Of a stretch of DNA of 5,604 nucleotides, positions 1 through 4,992 are shown in pieces. This DNA is from Anaerobacillus sp. (GTDB lineage: Bacteria > Bacillota > Bacilli > Bacillales_H > Anaerobacillaceae). The number at the start of each line of letters is the position of its first letter. The first letter of the stretch is position 1. The notes under the pieces are model-generated. The model did not search any database and was not told the origin of the DNA. It worked only from the letters and a program-made list of their open reading frames with translations. The stretch covers positions 1 through 5,604 of the forward strand of contig SKOL01000663.1 of NCBI GenBank assembly GCA_007120055.1, written 5' to 3'. Made by a program: the position numbers and the translations under genes.

Positions 1-1502
1 CGATTATTTATGTCGTGTGGCGTTCTCTTTTTGCTGGCGTTGATCGTTGGAAGCGTCTTCTTGATGGGAGAATTCCTGAACTATTATGGAATACATTCTC
101 ACTTACTTTTGCCGTTACGGCCTGTGCCGTTATCATCGGTGTAACGCTTGCTTGGATTGTAGTTAGAACGGACTTACCTGGGCAGAAGTATTGGCAGTGG
201 CTACTTGCATTACCATTAGTTATTCCACCGTACGTAGGTGCAGTAACGTATATTATCGTATTTGGACCAAGTGGTTGGGTTCGCGATCTTTGGCGTGATA
301 CACCGTGGCTCGTGGATACTTTAGGAAATTATCCACTAAATATATATTCTTTTTGGGGCGTATTCTTTGTTTTAACAATGTTTACGTATCCGTACGTTTA
401 CTTAATTGCCAGTGCATCACTGAGAAAAATGAACCGAAACTTTGAAGAAGTTGCACGTTCACAAGGAATGACGACATCACAAATTTTTTGGAAAGTAAAC
501 TTACCATTCTTAAGACCGGCGATTGGCGCAGGGGCAATTTTAATTTCTTTATACGTCCTTTCTGATTTTGGAGCAATTGCAATGTTAAGGTACGTAACGT
601 TTACGGCCGCTATTTACTTCCAAAGAGCAGGCTTTGATACAGCTTCAGCGTCTGTATTAAGTTTAGTATTAATCATCCTGACAGTTGGTATCTTATGGAT
701 TGAAGCTCGTACTCGTAAGAAAAATAAATATTACCAGACTTCAAATACATTTAGAGAACCAGAGATTTTAAAGCTAGGAAAATGGAAGCCGTGGGCATTC
801 ATCTATGTAGTTGGTGTGTTTTTTGTATCAGTCGTATTGCCGATTAGTGTACTATTGTATTGGTCTAATATTGGTATTCGCATGGGGGCTATTGACCAAA
901 GGTTTTTTGAATTCGCATGGAATAGCTTAAAAGTCTCTGGATTTGCAGCGATTTTATGTATGTTACTTGCGTTACCGATTATATATCTAAAAACACGGTA
1001 CCCATCCACAATCACAACGATTATTGATAAGTTATGTTATGCGGGGTATGCGTTACCGGGTGTAATCGTTGCCCTAGGGTTTATTTTCATCTTTAATAAC
1101 CATATTCCAGCCCTTTACGGTACATTTTACATGGTAGCACTTGCCTTTGTCGTTCGATTCTTGCCACAGGCAATGCAAGCAGGTGAGGCTTCATTAAGTC
1201 TAGTATCACCGAGAATTGATGAGGCAGCACGAAGTTTAGGTTATCCACCGTGGAAAATTATGTTTAAAGTTATTTTACCAACAATCTTGCCTGGCGTATT
1301 AGCAGGTGGAGCACTTGTATTCGTTAGCTCGATTAAAGAGCTTCCGGCAACATTAATGTTAAGACCACCGGGATTTGATACGTTAGCTGTTCGTGTTTAT
1401 TTTGAAGCGTCAGAGGCAATTTATCATCTAGCAGCACCGGCAGCATTATTACTTGTTATTGTATCGATCATTCCGTTACGTTATTTACTAAAAAAATATT
1501 AG
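1..1502 (+). CDS. ABC transporter permease, ferric-iron (FbpB-like) type, 5'-truncated by window edge
   Basis: Inner-membrane permease of a binding-protein-dependent importer with two permease modules fused in one chain, as in the Fe3+ FbpB family. Reading is open from base 3 (IIYVV then WRSLF), so the GTG at 15 is probably internal and the true start lies outside the window. Numbering from that GTG, module 1 has its EAA cytoplasmic loop near residues 143-169 (FEEVARSQG ... LPFLRP) and module 2 near 402-426 (DEAARSLG ... LPTILPG); these loops dock on the ATPase. Many hydrophobic segments surround them. The C-terminal KELPATLMLRPPGFDTLAVR stretch (about 441-460) is typical of iron permeases. 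A related fused family transports 2-aminoethylphosphonate, so the substrate is inferred. The expected binding protein and ATPase would lie upstream. The gene ends with TAG and is followed at once by a terminator, so it is last in its operon. Confidence 0.9.
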   Translation, partial: IIYVVWRSLFAGVDRWKRLLDGRIPELLWNTFSLTFAVTACAVIIGVTLAWIVVRTDLPGQKYWQWLLALPLVIPPYVGAVTYIIVFGPSGWVRDLWRDTPWLVDTLGNYPLNIYSFWGVFFVLTMFTYPYVYLIASASLRKMNRNFEEVARSQGMTTSQIFWKVNLPFLRPAIGAGAILISLYVLSDFGAIAMLRYVTFTAAIYFQRAGFDTASASVLSLVLIILTVGILWIEARTRKKNKYYQTSNTFREPEILKLGKWKPWAFIYVVGVFFVSVVLPISVLLYWSNIGIRMGAIDQRFFEFAWNSLKVSGFAAILCMLLALPIIYLKTRYPSTITTIIDKLCYAGYALPGVIVALGFIFIFNNHIPALYGTFYMVALAFVVRFLPQAMQAGEASLSLVSPRIDEAARSLGYPPWKIMFKVILPTILPGVLAGGALVFVSSIKELPATLMLRPPGFDTLAVRVYFEASEAIYHLAAPAALLLVIVSIIPLRYLLKKY

Positions 1503-1510
1503 AAAGAATA

Positions 1511-1550
1511 GGCTTGTCGCAGAAATTATTGCGACAAGCCATTTTTGTTT
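1511..1550 (+). terminator. Rho-independent terminator of the permease operon
   Basis: An 11-bp perfect stem, GGCTTGTCGCA (1511-1521) with TGCGACAAGCC (1530-1540), encloses an 8-nt loop and is followed by ATTTTTGTTT. It begins eight bases after the permease stop codon, so it closes that transcript. Confidence 0.93.
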
Positions 1551-1562
1551 ACAAAATGAAAA

Positions 1563-1641
1563 GGAGGGTAAACGTTGTGACATTACCATCCGAAAAGCGG
1601 AACTTCTTAATCTGTCGAAACCAATGATAAATAAAGTTTAA
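1563..1641 (+). pseudogene. Orphan translation start with 16-codon ORF, possible gene remnant
   Basis: A good ribosome binding site, GGAGGG at 1563-1568, sits eight bases before GTG 1577. The ORF from this GTG stops at TGA 1625-1627 after 16 residues (MTLPSEKRNF...). The next frame, from about 1585, reads TIRKAELLNLSKPMINKV before TAA 1639-1641. This faintly resembles the N-terminus of GNAT acetyltransferases, which often begin with TIRKA. A single-base frameshift plus deletion of the rest of a gene would explain both. It could equally be a chance ORF. No promoter was recognised, and the preceding terminator isolates it from the permease. Confidence 0.22.
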
Positions 1642-1657
1642 TTAAACGTTTAATTAA
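1638..1657. promoter_or_regulatory. 20-bp perfect palindrome, operator-like
   Basis: TTAATTAAACGTTTAATTAA is its own reverse complement, centred between 1647 and 1648. Its size and symmetry suit a dimeric regulator such as a TetR-type protein. There is no gene directly downstream for it to control, and A/T-rich palindromes arise easily by chance, so a function is not established. Confidence 0.25.
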
Positions 1658-1710
1658 TAATTTTATTCTATGGGATTTTCTTATTGAACGTTATATATAT
1701 TGAGTAAAAG

Positions 1711-1747
1711 GGCTGTGCCTTAAGTGTCAGACACTTAAGGCACAGCC
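1711..1747. terminator. 37-bp perfect palindrome, possible bidirectional terminator or interspersed repeat
   Basis: GGCTGTGCCTTAAGTGTC (1711-1728) is followed by one A and then its exact reverse complement (1730-1747). The folded RNA would be a long GC-ended hairpin. On the minus strand the stem is followed by CTTTTACTCA, a short T tract; on the plus strand the tract is weak (TCTCTAAAATTT). The TGTCAGACA core recalls small REP-like palindromes dispersed in Bacillus genomes. That link is from memory and unverified. Together with 1563-1657 it accounts for most of what is visible in the 406-base gene-free stretch 1503-1908; nothing was recognised in the A/T-rich 1748-1890. Confidence 0.5.
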
Positions 1748-1908
1748 TCTCTAAAATTTAGGTTATTTTACAAGTTTTTCAAATTATAAACCAAATAGCA
1801 TTTCATATAAAATTATTTCTGAAAAAGGGAACTCATTAATCGGTTGAATTTAGTATTATAACACTACAATCTGACCAACCTAATTTAAAGAAATGGCGGT
1901 GAAGTATT

Positions 1909-2064
1909 TTGGCACAAGATGTACTATGCGAAGTAAGTAACTGTACGTACTGGGCAAAGGGTAACAAGTGCGCTGCAGAAGAAATTTATGTTGTAAGTCA
2001 TAAAGGTAAAGAAGCTTCAAAACAGGAAGAAACTGATTGTAAAACATTTGAACCTGGAATGTAA
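1909..2064 (+). CDS. DUF1540 small cysteine-containing protein
   Basis: A 51-aa protein with the DUF1540 pattern: MAQDVLCEVSNCTYWAKGNK, then further residues ending TDCKTFEPGM. Cysteines fall at 7, 12, 21 and 44 (C-x4-C-x8-C-x22-C), a set that could bind one metal ion such as zinc. The molecular role of the family is not known to me. The start is TTG 1909, preceded by GGCGGTGA (1897-1904) at a normal distance; there is no ATG that would give the same N-terminus. There is no signal peptide or membrane segment, so it should be cytoplasmic. It is a single-gene unit with its own terminator. Upstream only a poor promoter match is visible (TTGAAT 1844-1849 and TACAAT 1865-1870, spacing 15), so its control is unclear; no Fur box was seen in front of it. 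Confidence 0.88.
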   Translation: MAQDVLCEVSNCTYWAKGNKCAAEEIYVVSHKGKEASKQEETDCKTFEPGM

Positions 2065-2074
2065 TATTTTTTTG

Positions 2075-2110
2075 AGAATGGGTAGTTAGCCGACTGCCCA
2101 TTCTTTATTT
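2075..2110 (+). terminator. Rho-independent terminator after the DUF1540 gene
   Basis: AGAATGGGTAGT (2075-2086) pairs with ACTGCCCATTCT (2093-2104) as 12 bp with one G-U, around a 6-nt loop. It is followed by a T-rich run (TTATTTTTATT). It lies ten bases after the stop codon. Confidence 0.9.
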
Positions 2111-2178
2111 TTATTATTGATAATATTTCTCAGTTGCATACATATTATACAAAATAATTATAAGTATTTAATTTTAGA

Positions 2179-2227
2179 TTGACATAATTTTAAAAAAGTT
2201 GAATAATATAAATATATGAGTGATAAT
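2179..2227 (+). promoter_or_regulatory. Sigma-A promoter(s) in front of the CxxH/CxxC gene
   Basis: A consensus -35 box TTGACA (2179-2184) is followed after 17 bases by AATAAT (2202-2207). An overlapping alternative pairs TTGAAT (2199-2204) with GATAAT (2222-2227), also spaced 17. Either way a Fur protein bound at 2221-2235 would cover the -10 or the start point. The transcript would have a leader of about 180-200 nt before the coding region. Confidence 0.65.
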
Positions 2228-2235
2228 GATTATCA
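2221..2235. promoter_or_regulatory. Fur box, perfect 7-1-7 match
   Basis: TGATAATGATTATCA matches all 14 specified bases of the Bacillus Fur 7-1-7 site TGATAATNATTATCA. It overlaps the promoter and should allow repression when iron is plentiful. PerR and Zur sites are related in form, but the exact GATAATGATTATC core favours Fur. Confidence 0.9.
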
Positions 2236-2341
2236 ATTTCGCGTTTAGGCTAATGCGTTTCTTAATCAACTATAGTTAGATGCATTAGAGAAAATGTATC
2301 CTTTTTAGTGGTCATTTACTGTTAAATCATTCAAATCGTAA

Positions 2342-2356
2342 TAATTACTATTATCA
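2342..2356. promoter_or_regulatory. Weak second Fur-like site in the leader
   Basis: TAATTACTATTATCA agrees with 11 of 14 bases of the 7-1-7 Fur site, and an overlapping register (2339-2353) scores the same. It lies about 60 bases before the start codon. It could be a second operator or chance in A/T-rich DNA. In the 351-base gene-free stretch 2065-2415, the only other thing seen is an imperfect hairpin with arms CTAATGC (2250-2256) and GCATTAG (2282-2288). Confidence 0.4.
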
Positions 2357-2415
2357 TTAACGACGAGGGAATTGTACAACACGAATCAAATAATAGTGTT
2401 ACTGGGGGGATTTTT

Positions 2416-2637
2416 TTGTTATTAGTTTGTAAGGATCATATTAAACAAGGACTACAATATTTAAATGCACCACATATAGTTCCGATAAAAGATGAAAATT
2501 TTAAAGGGTGTTGTGTTTTTTGCGAGCAACGAGCTCAGTTTAAATTATTTTATTCAATTCCTATATCTAAAAGCCATCGCATCAATATTCAAGAAAAGAT
2601 GAAGAAAGGTGATTTAGAATTACAAAAAATAACTTAA
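2416..2637 (+). CDS. Small CxxH/CxxC protein under apparent Fur control
   Basis: A 73-aa protein with C5-x2-H8 near the N-terminus and C33-x2-C36 after about 25 residues (CKDH ... CVFC), then EQRAQFKLFY. This spacing and the CEQ.A..K end match the small CxxH/CxxC family of Bacillus (BA_5709 type, related to YyzF of B. subtilis). The four ligands suggest one bound metal, probably zinc; the function is unknown. The C-terminal third (about 50-73) is charged and extends past the usual end of the family. The start is TTG 2416, with GGGGGGA (2404-2410) five bases before it. No signal peptide or membrane segment is visible. It forms a single-gene unit with its own promoter, a perfect Fur box and a terminator, so it is probably made under iron limitation. 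It converges on mgtE. Confidence 0.82.
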   Translation: MLLVCKDHIKQGLQYLNAPHIVPIKDENFKGCCVFCEQRAQFKLFYSIPISKSHRINIQEKMKKGDLELQKIT

Positions 2638-2669
2638 ACAAACGTAAAGAGTTATAGTTATGATTGGTT

Positions 2670-2700
2670 AAGAGTCTCCTTATAAGGAAGGCTTTTTTTA
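2670..2700 (+). terminator. Rho-independent terminator after the CxxH/CxxC gene
   Basis: AAGAGTCTCCT (2670-2680) can pair with AGGAAGGCTTT (from 2685) around a TATA loop, with one bulged A and G-U pairs, and leads into a run of seven T (2693-2699). Confidence 0.75.
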
Positions 2701-2705
2701 ATTCA

Positions 2706-2747
2706 ATTAAAAAAATATAGACGAATAATGTTCTATACGTCTATATT
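2706..2747 (-). terminator. Probable terminator of mgtE
   Basis: AATATAGACG (2714-2723) and CGTCTATATT (2738-2747) form a perfect 10-bp stem with a 14-nt loop. Read on the minus strand, the stem runs into a series of seven T (2715-2709), as expected for transcription leaving mgtE. The stem is A/T-rich and the loop is large, so it may be only moderately efficient. Confidence 0.6.
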
Positions 2748-2801
2748 AGCGGTTTTTCTACGTGGCTACTTACGGGGCAGCACATTATTTATTTTTTAAA
2801 T

Positions 2802-4172
2802 TTATTGCGGTAAATAGTCAAGTAAAGCCGTTGCAATCGAGAAGAAAATAATTAACCCCATAATATCGTTAATTGTTGTAATGAATGGTCCTGATGCAAC
2901 TGCTGGATCAATTTTTAATTTATTAATAATTAATGGCACTGTTGCGCCAACCATCGTTGAAAGACTTAGTGTTATAAATAACGATACTCCGACAATACCT
3001 GCTAACATAAGACCGCCTTCTGGATAGAGGAATGGAACAACGATTAATAATGTAATTGCACAAATTACACCGAGCATTAAACCAGTCCCAAATTCACGCT
3101 TTAACAATTTGCCGATGGAAGAACGGTCAACAGTTCCTACTGCTAAGCCACGAACGACAACAGCTAACGCCTGTGTACCTGTATTACCAGCTGAATCCAT
3201 AATTAGCGGGATAAATGCAGCAAGAATGATTACTGCTTCAAGTGTTTCCTCAAACTCACCGATAACACCTGCTGTAACAAGCCCTAAAAACATTAACATA
3301 ATGATCCATGGAGAGCGCTTTTTCGCTGCGGAAAAAGCAGAAATATTAGCGTCTAGAGAGCCTCTAGCGGCAGAAATTTCCCCGAAATCTTCTTCTGTTT
3401 CTTCTTCTACAACGTCCATAATATCGTCAACTGTAACGATACCGACAAGTTTTCCTTGAGCTGTAACAGGAACGGCAAGAAAATCGTACTTTTTCATCAT
3501 TCTAGCTACTTCTTCCTGATCTGTATGGGTTTCAACGGAGCGAACTCGCGTTAACATGACGTCTTCGATTTTTTGATCTAATGGGGAAACGATCAAATCT
3601 CTTAATGAAAGAACTCCGACCAATTTTAACTGCTCATCAATCACATATAGATAATAAATCGTTTCAGCTTCTGGTGCTTCTAAACGAATACGTTCCATGA
3701 CGTTTCCGACGGTATCAGTAGAAGAAACTGAAATGTATTCTGTCGTCATGATTGCCCCAGCTGTCTGGTCATCGTATTTCAGTAATTGAATAACTTCTTC
3801 AGAATCTTCTTTATTCATTTTACTTAAATAAAGGTCTTTAGTCGCCTCTGGTAGTTCAGCTAAAAAGTCAGCGACATCATCATACGGCATATTATTAATA
3901 ACGTCGATTGCATAATTTTGTTGTAGCTCTGAGATGTATAGTTTTTGTTTTGTTACTTCTAGGCCTTGGAAGATTTCTGCGAATTCTTCCGGCTTTACAT
4001 ACTTGTAAATTGCACTTCTTTGCTTTTTAGTAACCGAATTTAAAATCTCAATTTGATCTGTTGGGTGTAACTCAAAAAATAATTCTCTAAAGTCACTCAT
4101 GTTTTGATCCACAAGAGTCTGGATAATTTGATTCGTATAAGTTTTACGATTTTGTTGGTCTAATTTTACCAT
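2802..4172 (-). CDS. mgtE: Magnesium transporter MgtE
   Basis: A 456-aa Mg2+-gated magnesium channel/transporter of the cytoplasmic membrane, full length for the family. The N-terminal MgtE_N helical domain covers about residues 10-130. Two CBS domains follow (about 137-200 and 201-262; note YDDQTAGAIM near 133 and VDDIMDVV near 248); in studied homologues these sense cytoplasmic Mg2+. A connecting helix leads to five membrane segments at about 289-307, 311-330, 361-380, 388-416 and 428-451. The conserved PLIMDSAGNTGTQ lies at 322-334. The last helix holds TTINDIMG with Asp436, equivalent to the pore Asp of Thermus MgtE (Asp432). The start is ATG at 4172-4170, with AGGAGG (4181-4186) eight bases upstream. 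Expression is governed by an M-box riboswitch in the long leader. It stands alone, convergent with the CxxH/CxxC gene. Confidence 0.97.
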   Translation of the reverse strand: MVKLDQQNRKTYTNQIIQTLVDQNMSDFRELFFELHPTDQIEILNSVTKKQRSAIYKYVKPEEFAEIFQGLEVTKQKLYISELQQNYAIDVINNMPYDDVADFLAELPEATKDLYLSKMNKEDSEEVIQLLKYDDQTAGAIMTTEYISVSSTDTVGNVMERIRLEAPEAETIYYLYVIDEQLKLVGVLSLRDLIVSPLDQKIEDVMLTRVRSVETHTDQEEVARMMKKYDFLAVPVTAQGKLVGIVTVDDIMDVVEEETEEDFGEISAARGSLDANISAFSAAKKRSPWIIMLMFLGLVTAGVIGEFEETLEAVIILAAFIPLIMDSAGNTGTQALAVVVRGLAVGTVDRSSIGKLLKREFGTGLMLGVICAITLLIVVPFLYPEGGLMLAGIVGVSLFITLSLSTMVGATVPLIINKLKIDPAVASGPFITTINDIMGLIIFFSIATALLDYLPQ

Positions 4173-4188
4173 GATGCTTTCCTCCTAG

Positions 4189-4236
4189 TAGGAATTCATC
4201 ACATCTGCCATCTGGGATGTAGAAATGGAATTCCTA
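4189..4236 (-). promoter_or_regulatory. Hairpin next to the mgtE ribosome binding site
   Basis: The minus-strand RNA carries TAGGAATTC (4236-4228) and GAATTCCTA (4197-4189), a 9-bp perfect stem. An inner ACATC/GATGT pairing (4220-4216 with 4205-4201) extends it. The stem ends two bases before the AGGAGG of mgtE, and its 3' arm begins just after the stop codon of the small upstream ORF. It could affect ribosome access to mgtE; this role is inferred. Confidence 0.45.
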
Positions 4237-4321
4237 GTTTCTTATTCGTAGTGGGTTTTATTAACATAAAGTTTTTTATGACGACCGATGAAGTTGTCCT
4301 ACTATCCGAGTCACTATCCAT
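4199..4321 (-). CDS. Possible 40-aa leader ORF upstream of mgtE
   Basis: Between the riboswitch terminator and mgtE there is an ATG ORF of 40 codons beginning MDSDSDSRTTSSVV and ending LHPRWQM. It stops at 4199, 26 bases before the mgtE start. A strong candidate ribosome binding site, GGGGGTG, lies five bases before the ATG; with one G-U it can pair with seven bases of the 16S anti-Shine-Dalgarno. The product has an acidic/serine start, a basic middle, and no membrane segment. I recognise no family. It may be a true leader peptide coupled to mgtE translation, or a chance ORF. The reading frame stays open further upstream through the terminator, but the riboswitch region shows this upstream part is not coding. 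Confidence 0.35.
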   Translation of the reverse strand: MDSDSDSRTTSSVVIKNFMLIKPTTNKKLGIPFLHPRWQM

Positions 4322-4350
4322 TTCCCCACCCCCATAATAATTTAAACGTG

Positions 4351-4376
4351 AAAAAACACCTTCACGAATGAAGGTG
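4351..4376 (-). terminator. Riboswitch-controlled intrinsic terminator in the mgtE leader
   Basis: On the minus strand CACCTTCA (4376-4369), loop TTCG (4368-4365) and TGAAGGTG (4364-4357) form a perfect 8-bp stem followed by TTTTTT (4356-4351). It lies about 60 bases downstream of the M-box, inside the mgtE transcript, and so is a conditional attenuator. Its 5' arm plus loop (4374-4365, CCTTCATTCG) can pair with the 3' end of the M-box (4445-4436, CGAATGGAGG) over ten bases with one G-U, giving an antiterminator. Confidence 0.9.
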
Positions 4377-4435
4377 CTTAAAATGCACAACAAAAATAGT
4401 TTGCTTGCCAAATAGGCAAAACAAAGAAGTTTTTT

Positions 4436-4590
4436 CCTCCATTCGTAGAGCTTTAGCACTGTGCGGCATAGGATCAAATCCAGCTACGTTAAGAACCACC
4501 TTAATTCGATAGTTCCTGTTGACCCATTGGCGTCTTTGGACATTTTTGGGCAGCAGCGTATCTCCAGCACAGGAGCCTCACCTAACGAGG
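4436..4590 (-). promoter_or_regulatory. M-box (ykoK) magnesium riboswitch
   Basis: The minus strand contains the hallmark conserved blocks of the M-box in order: GTTAGGTGAGGCTCC, GATACGCTGCTGCCC, AAAAATGTCC, AAGACGCCAATGGGTCAACAG, CCTATGCC and CAGTGCTAAAGCTCTACG, closely resembling the B. subtilis mgtE leader. P1 is visible as CCTC (4590-4587) against GAGG (4439-4436). In the family, Mg2+ binding compacts the RNA and keeps the P1 strand away from the antiterminator, so the downstream terminator forms and mgtE is turned off. A plus-strand ORF (4461-4649) across this region is therefore spurious. Confidence 0.97.
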
Positions 4591-4608
4591 TATTTAATTC
4601 TAAAGAAG

Positions 4609-4637
4609 ACTTTAAAGGTTTTGGGGAAATGTGTCAA
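4609..4637 (-). promoter_or_regulatory. Sigma-A promoter of mgtE and its leader
   Basis: On the minus strand a consensus -35 TTGACA (4637-4632) is followed after exactly 17 bases by TAAAGT (4614-4609), a 4/6 -10 match. Transcription would start near 4602, about a dozen bases before the M-box, giving a leader of roughly 430 nt. Confidence 0.8.
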
Positions 4638-4719
4638 CCATATTTTTAGTTTAATAATGAAATATTGGGTTGAAAAGTATGTAAGTGTGCATTTGTACAT
4701 TAGGAAAAAAATAGTTGAG

Positions 4720-4831
4720 TGAATTTCATAATTACTTAAATTCAGCCATGTCAAGCTATATGTAGTTGCGGATGACTTAAAGCAACTACGTAAAGATACT
4801 TACTGGCGGTAATATTGAATTATGAAATTCA
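4720..4831. repeat. 112-bp element with 14-bp terminal inverted repeats (bcr/MITE-like)
   Basis: TGAATTTCATAATT (4720-4733) and its exact reverse complement AATTATGAAATTCA (4818-4831) bound the element. Inside is an 11-bp stem, TATGTAGTTGC (4759-4769) with GCAACTACGTA (4782-4792, one G-U), plus GCCA/TGGC (4745-4748, 4804-4807). The whole unit can fold into one long structured RNA or cruciform. No ORF is present and no clear target-site duplication was seen. Size and style recall the bcr interspersed repeats of the B. cereus group; the identity is from memory only. It occupies the gap between the outward-facing promoters of mgtE and the DUF2325 gene, within the gene-free stretch 4322-4988. Confidence 0.6.
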
Positions 4832-4876
4832 TTGTTGATTAGAAAAATAATTCGATTTGCATAGTGAACGTATTCA

Positions 4877-4899
4877 TTGACAATTCATTGAATTGTCAA
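4877..4899. promoter_or_regulatory. 23-bp inverted repeat upstream of the DUF2325 promoter
   Basis: TTGACAATTC (4877-4886) and GAATTGTCAA (4890-4899) are perfect 10-bp arms around ATT. It ends 19 bases before the -35 box of the next promoter, a typical place for an operator or activator site. It does not match Fur, PerR or Zur sites that I know. No T tract follows, so it is not a terminator. Confidence 0.4.
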
Positions 4900-4918
4900 A
4901 CTCTTCTCAAATAAAGTG

Positions 4919-4948
4919 TTGACATTGATAATCGTTATCAATTAAAAT
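4919..4948 (+). promoter_or_regulatory. Sigma-A promoter of the DUF2325 gene
   Basis: A consensus -35 TTGACA (4919-4924) is followed after 18 bases by TAAAAT (4943-4948, 5/6). The spacer is almost entirely filled by a Fur box. The leader is short, about 35 bases. Confidence 0.8.
4926..4940. promoter_or_regulatory. Fur box in the DUF2325 promoter spacer
   Basis: TGATAATCGTTATCA matches 13 of the 14 specified bases of the 7-1-7 Fur site (one A to G) and sits between the -35 and -10 boxes, an ideal place for repression by iron-loaded Fur. The flanking bases extend the symmetry (ATTGATAAT ... TTATCAAT). Confidence 0.87.
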
Positions 4949-4977
4949 GAAAATAAGAAAACGACGATAAAAGAAGG

Positions 4978-4992
4978 TGACAATCATTATGA
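4978..4992. promoter_or_regulatory. Second Fur-like site over the ribosome binding site and start codon
   Basis: TGACAATCATTATGA agrees with 12 of 14 bases of the Fur 7-1-7 site. It overlaps the GGTGA ribosome binding site and ATG 4989. The overlap with functional translation signals means the similarity could be coincidental. Confidence 0.35.

Noticed and set aside
382..1015. Minus-strand ORFs 382-582 and 803-1015
   Set aside because: They are antisense to the ABC permease, whose domains and EAA motifs are clear.
1880..2101. 73-codon minus-strand ORF
   Set aside because: It covers the DUF1540 gene and its terminator in antisense; DUF1540 has the recognised cysteine pattern and ribosome binding site.
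2236..2415. An FsrA-like iron-responsive small RNA below the Fur box
   Set aside because: No C-rich single-stranded stretch and no intrinsic terminator before the CxxH/CxxC gene were seen, so a leader is the simpler reading.
3109..3459. 116-codon plus-strand ORF
   Set aside because: It is antisense within mgtE; the composition is the complement of a well-recognised MgtE protein and no matching ribosome binding site was seen.
4322..4477. Upstream extension of the mgtE leader ORF to 92 codons
   Set aside because: It would run through the terminator and the 3' end of the M-box. Only the part from ATG 4321 has a ribosome binding site.
4461..4722. Overlapping plus-strand ORFs (4461-4649 and 4519-4722) opposite the mgtE leader
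   Set aside because: They lie on the reverse complement of the conserved M-box riboswitch and mgtE promoter, so the sequence is explained by RNA structure on the other strand.
4977..4988. GTG 4977 as the start of the DUF2325 protein
   Set aside because: This GTG is part of the AAGAAGGTGA ribosome binding site that serves ATG 4989.
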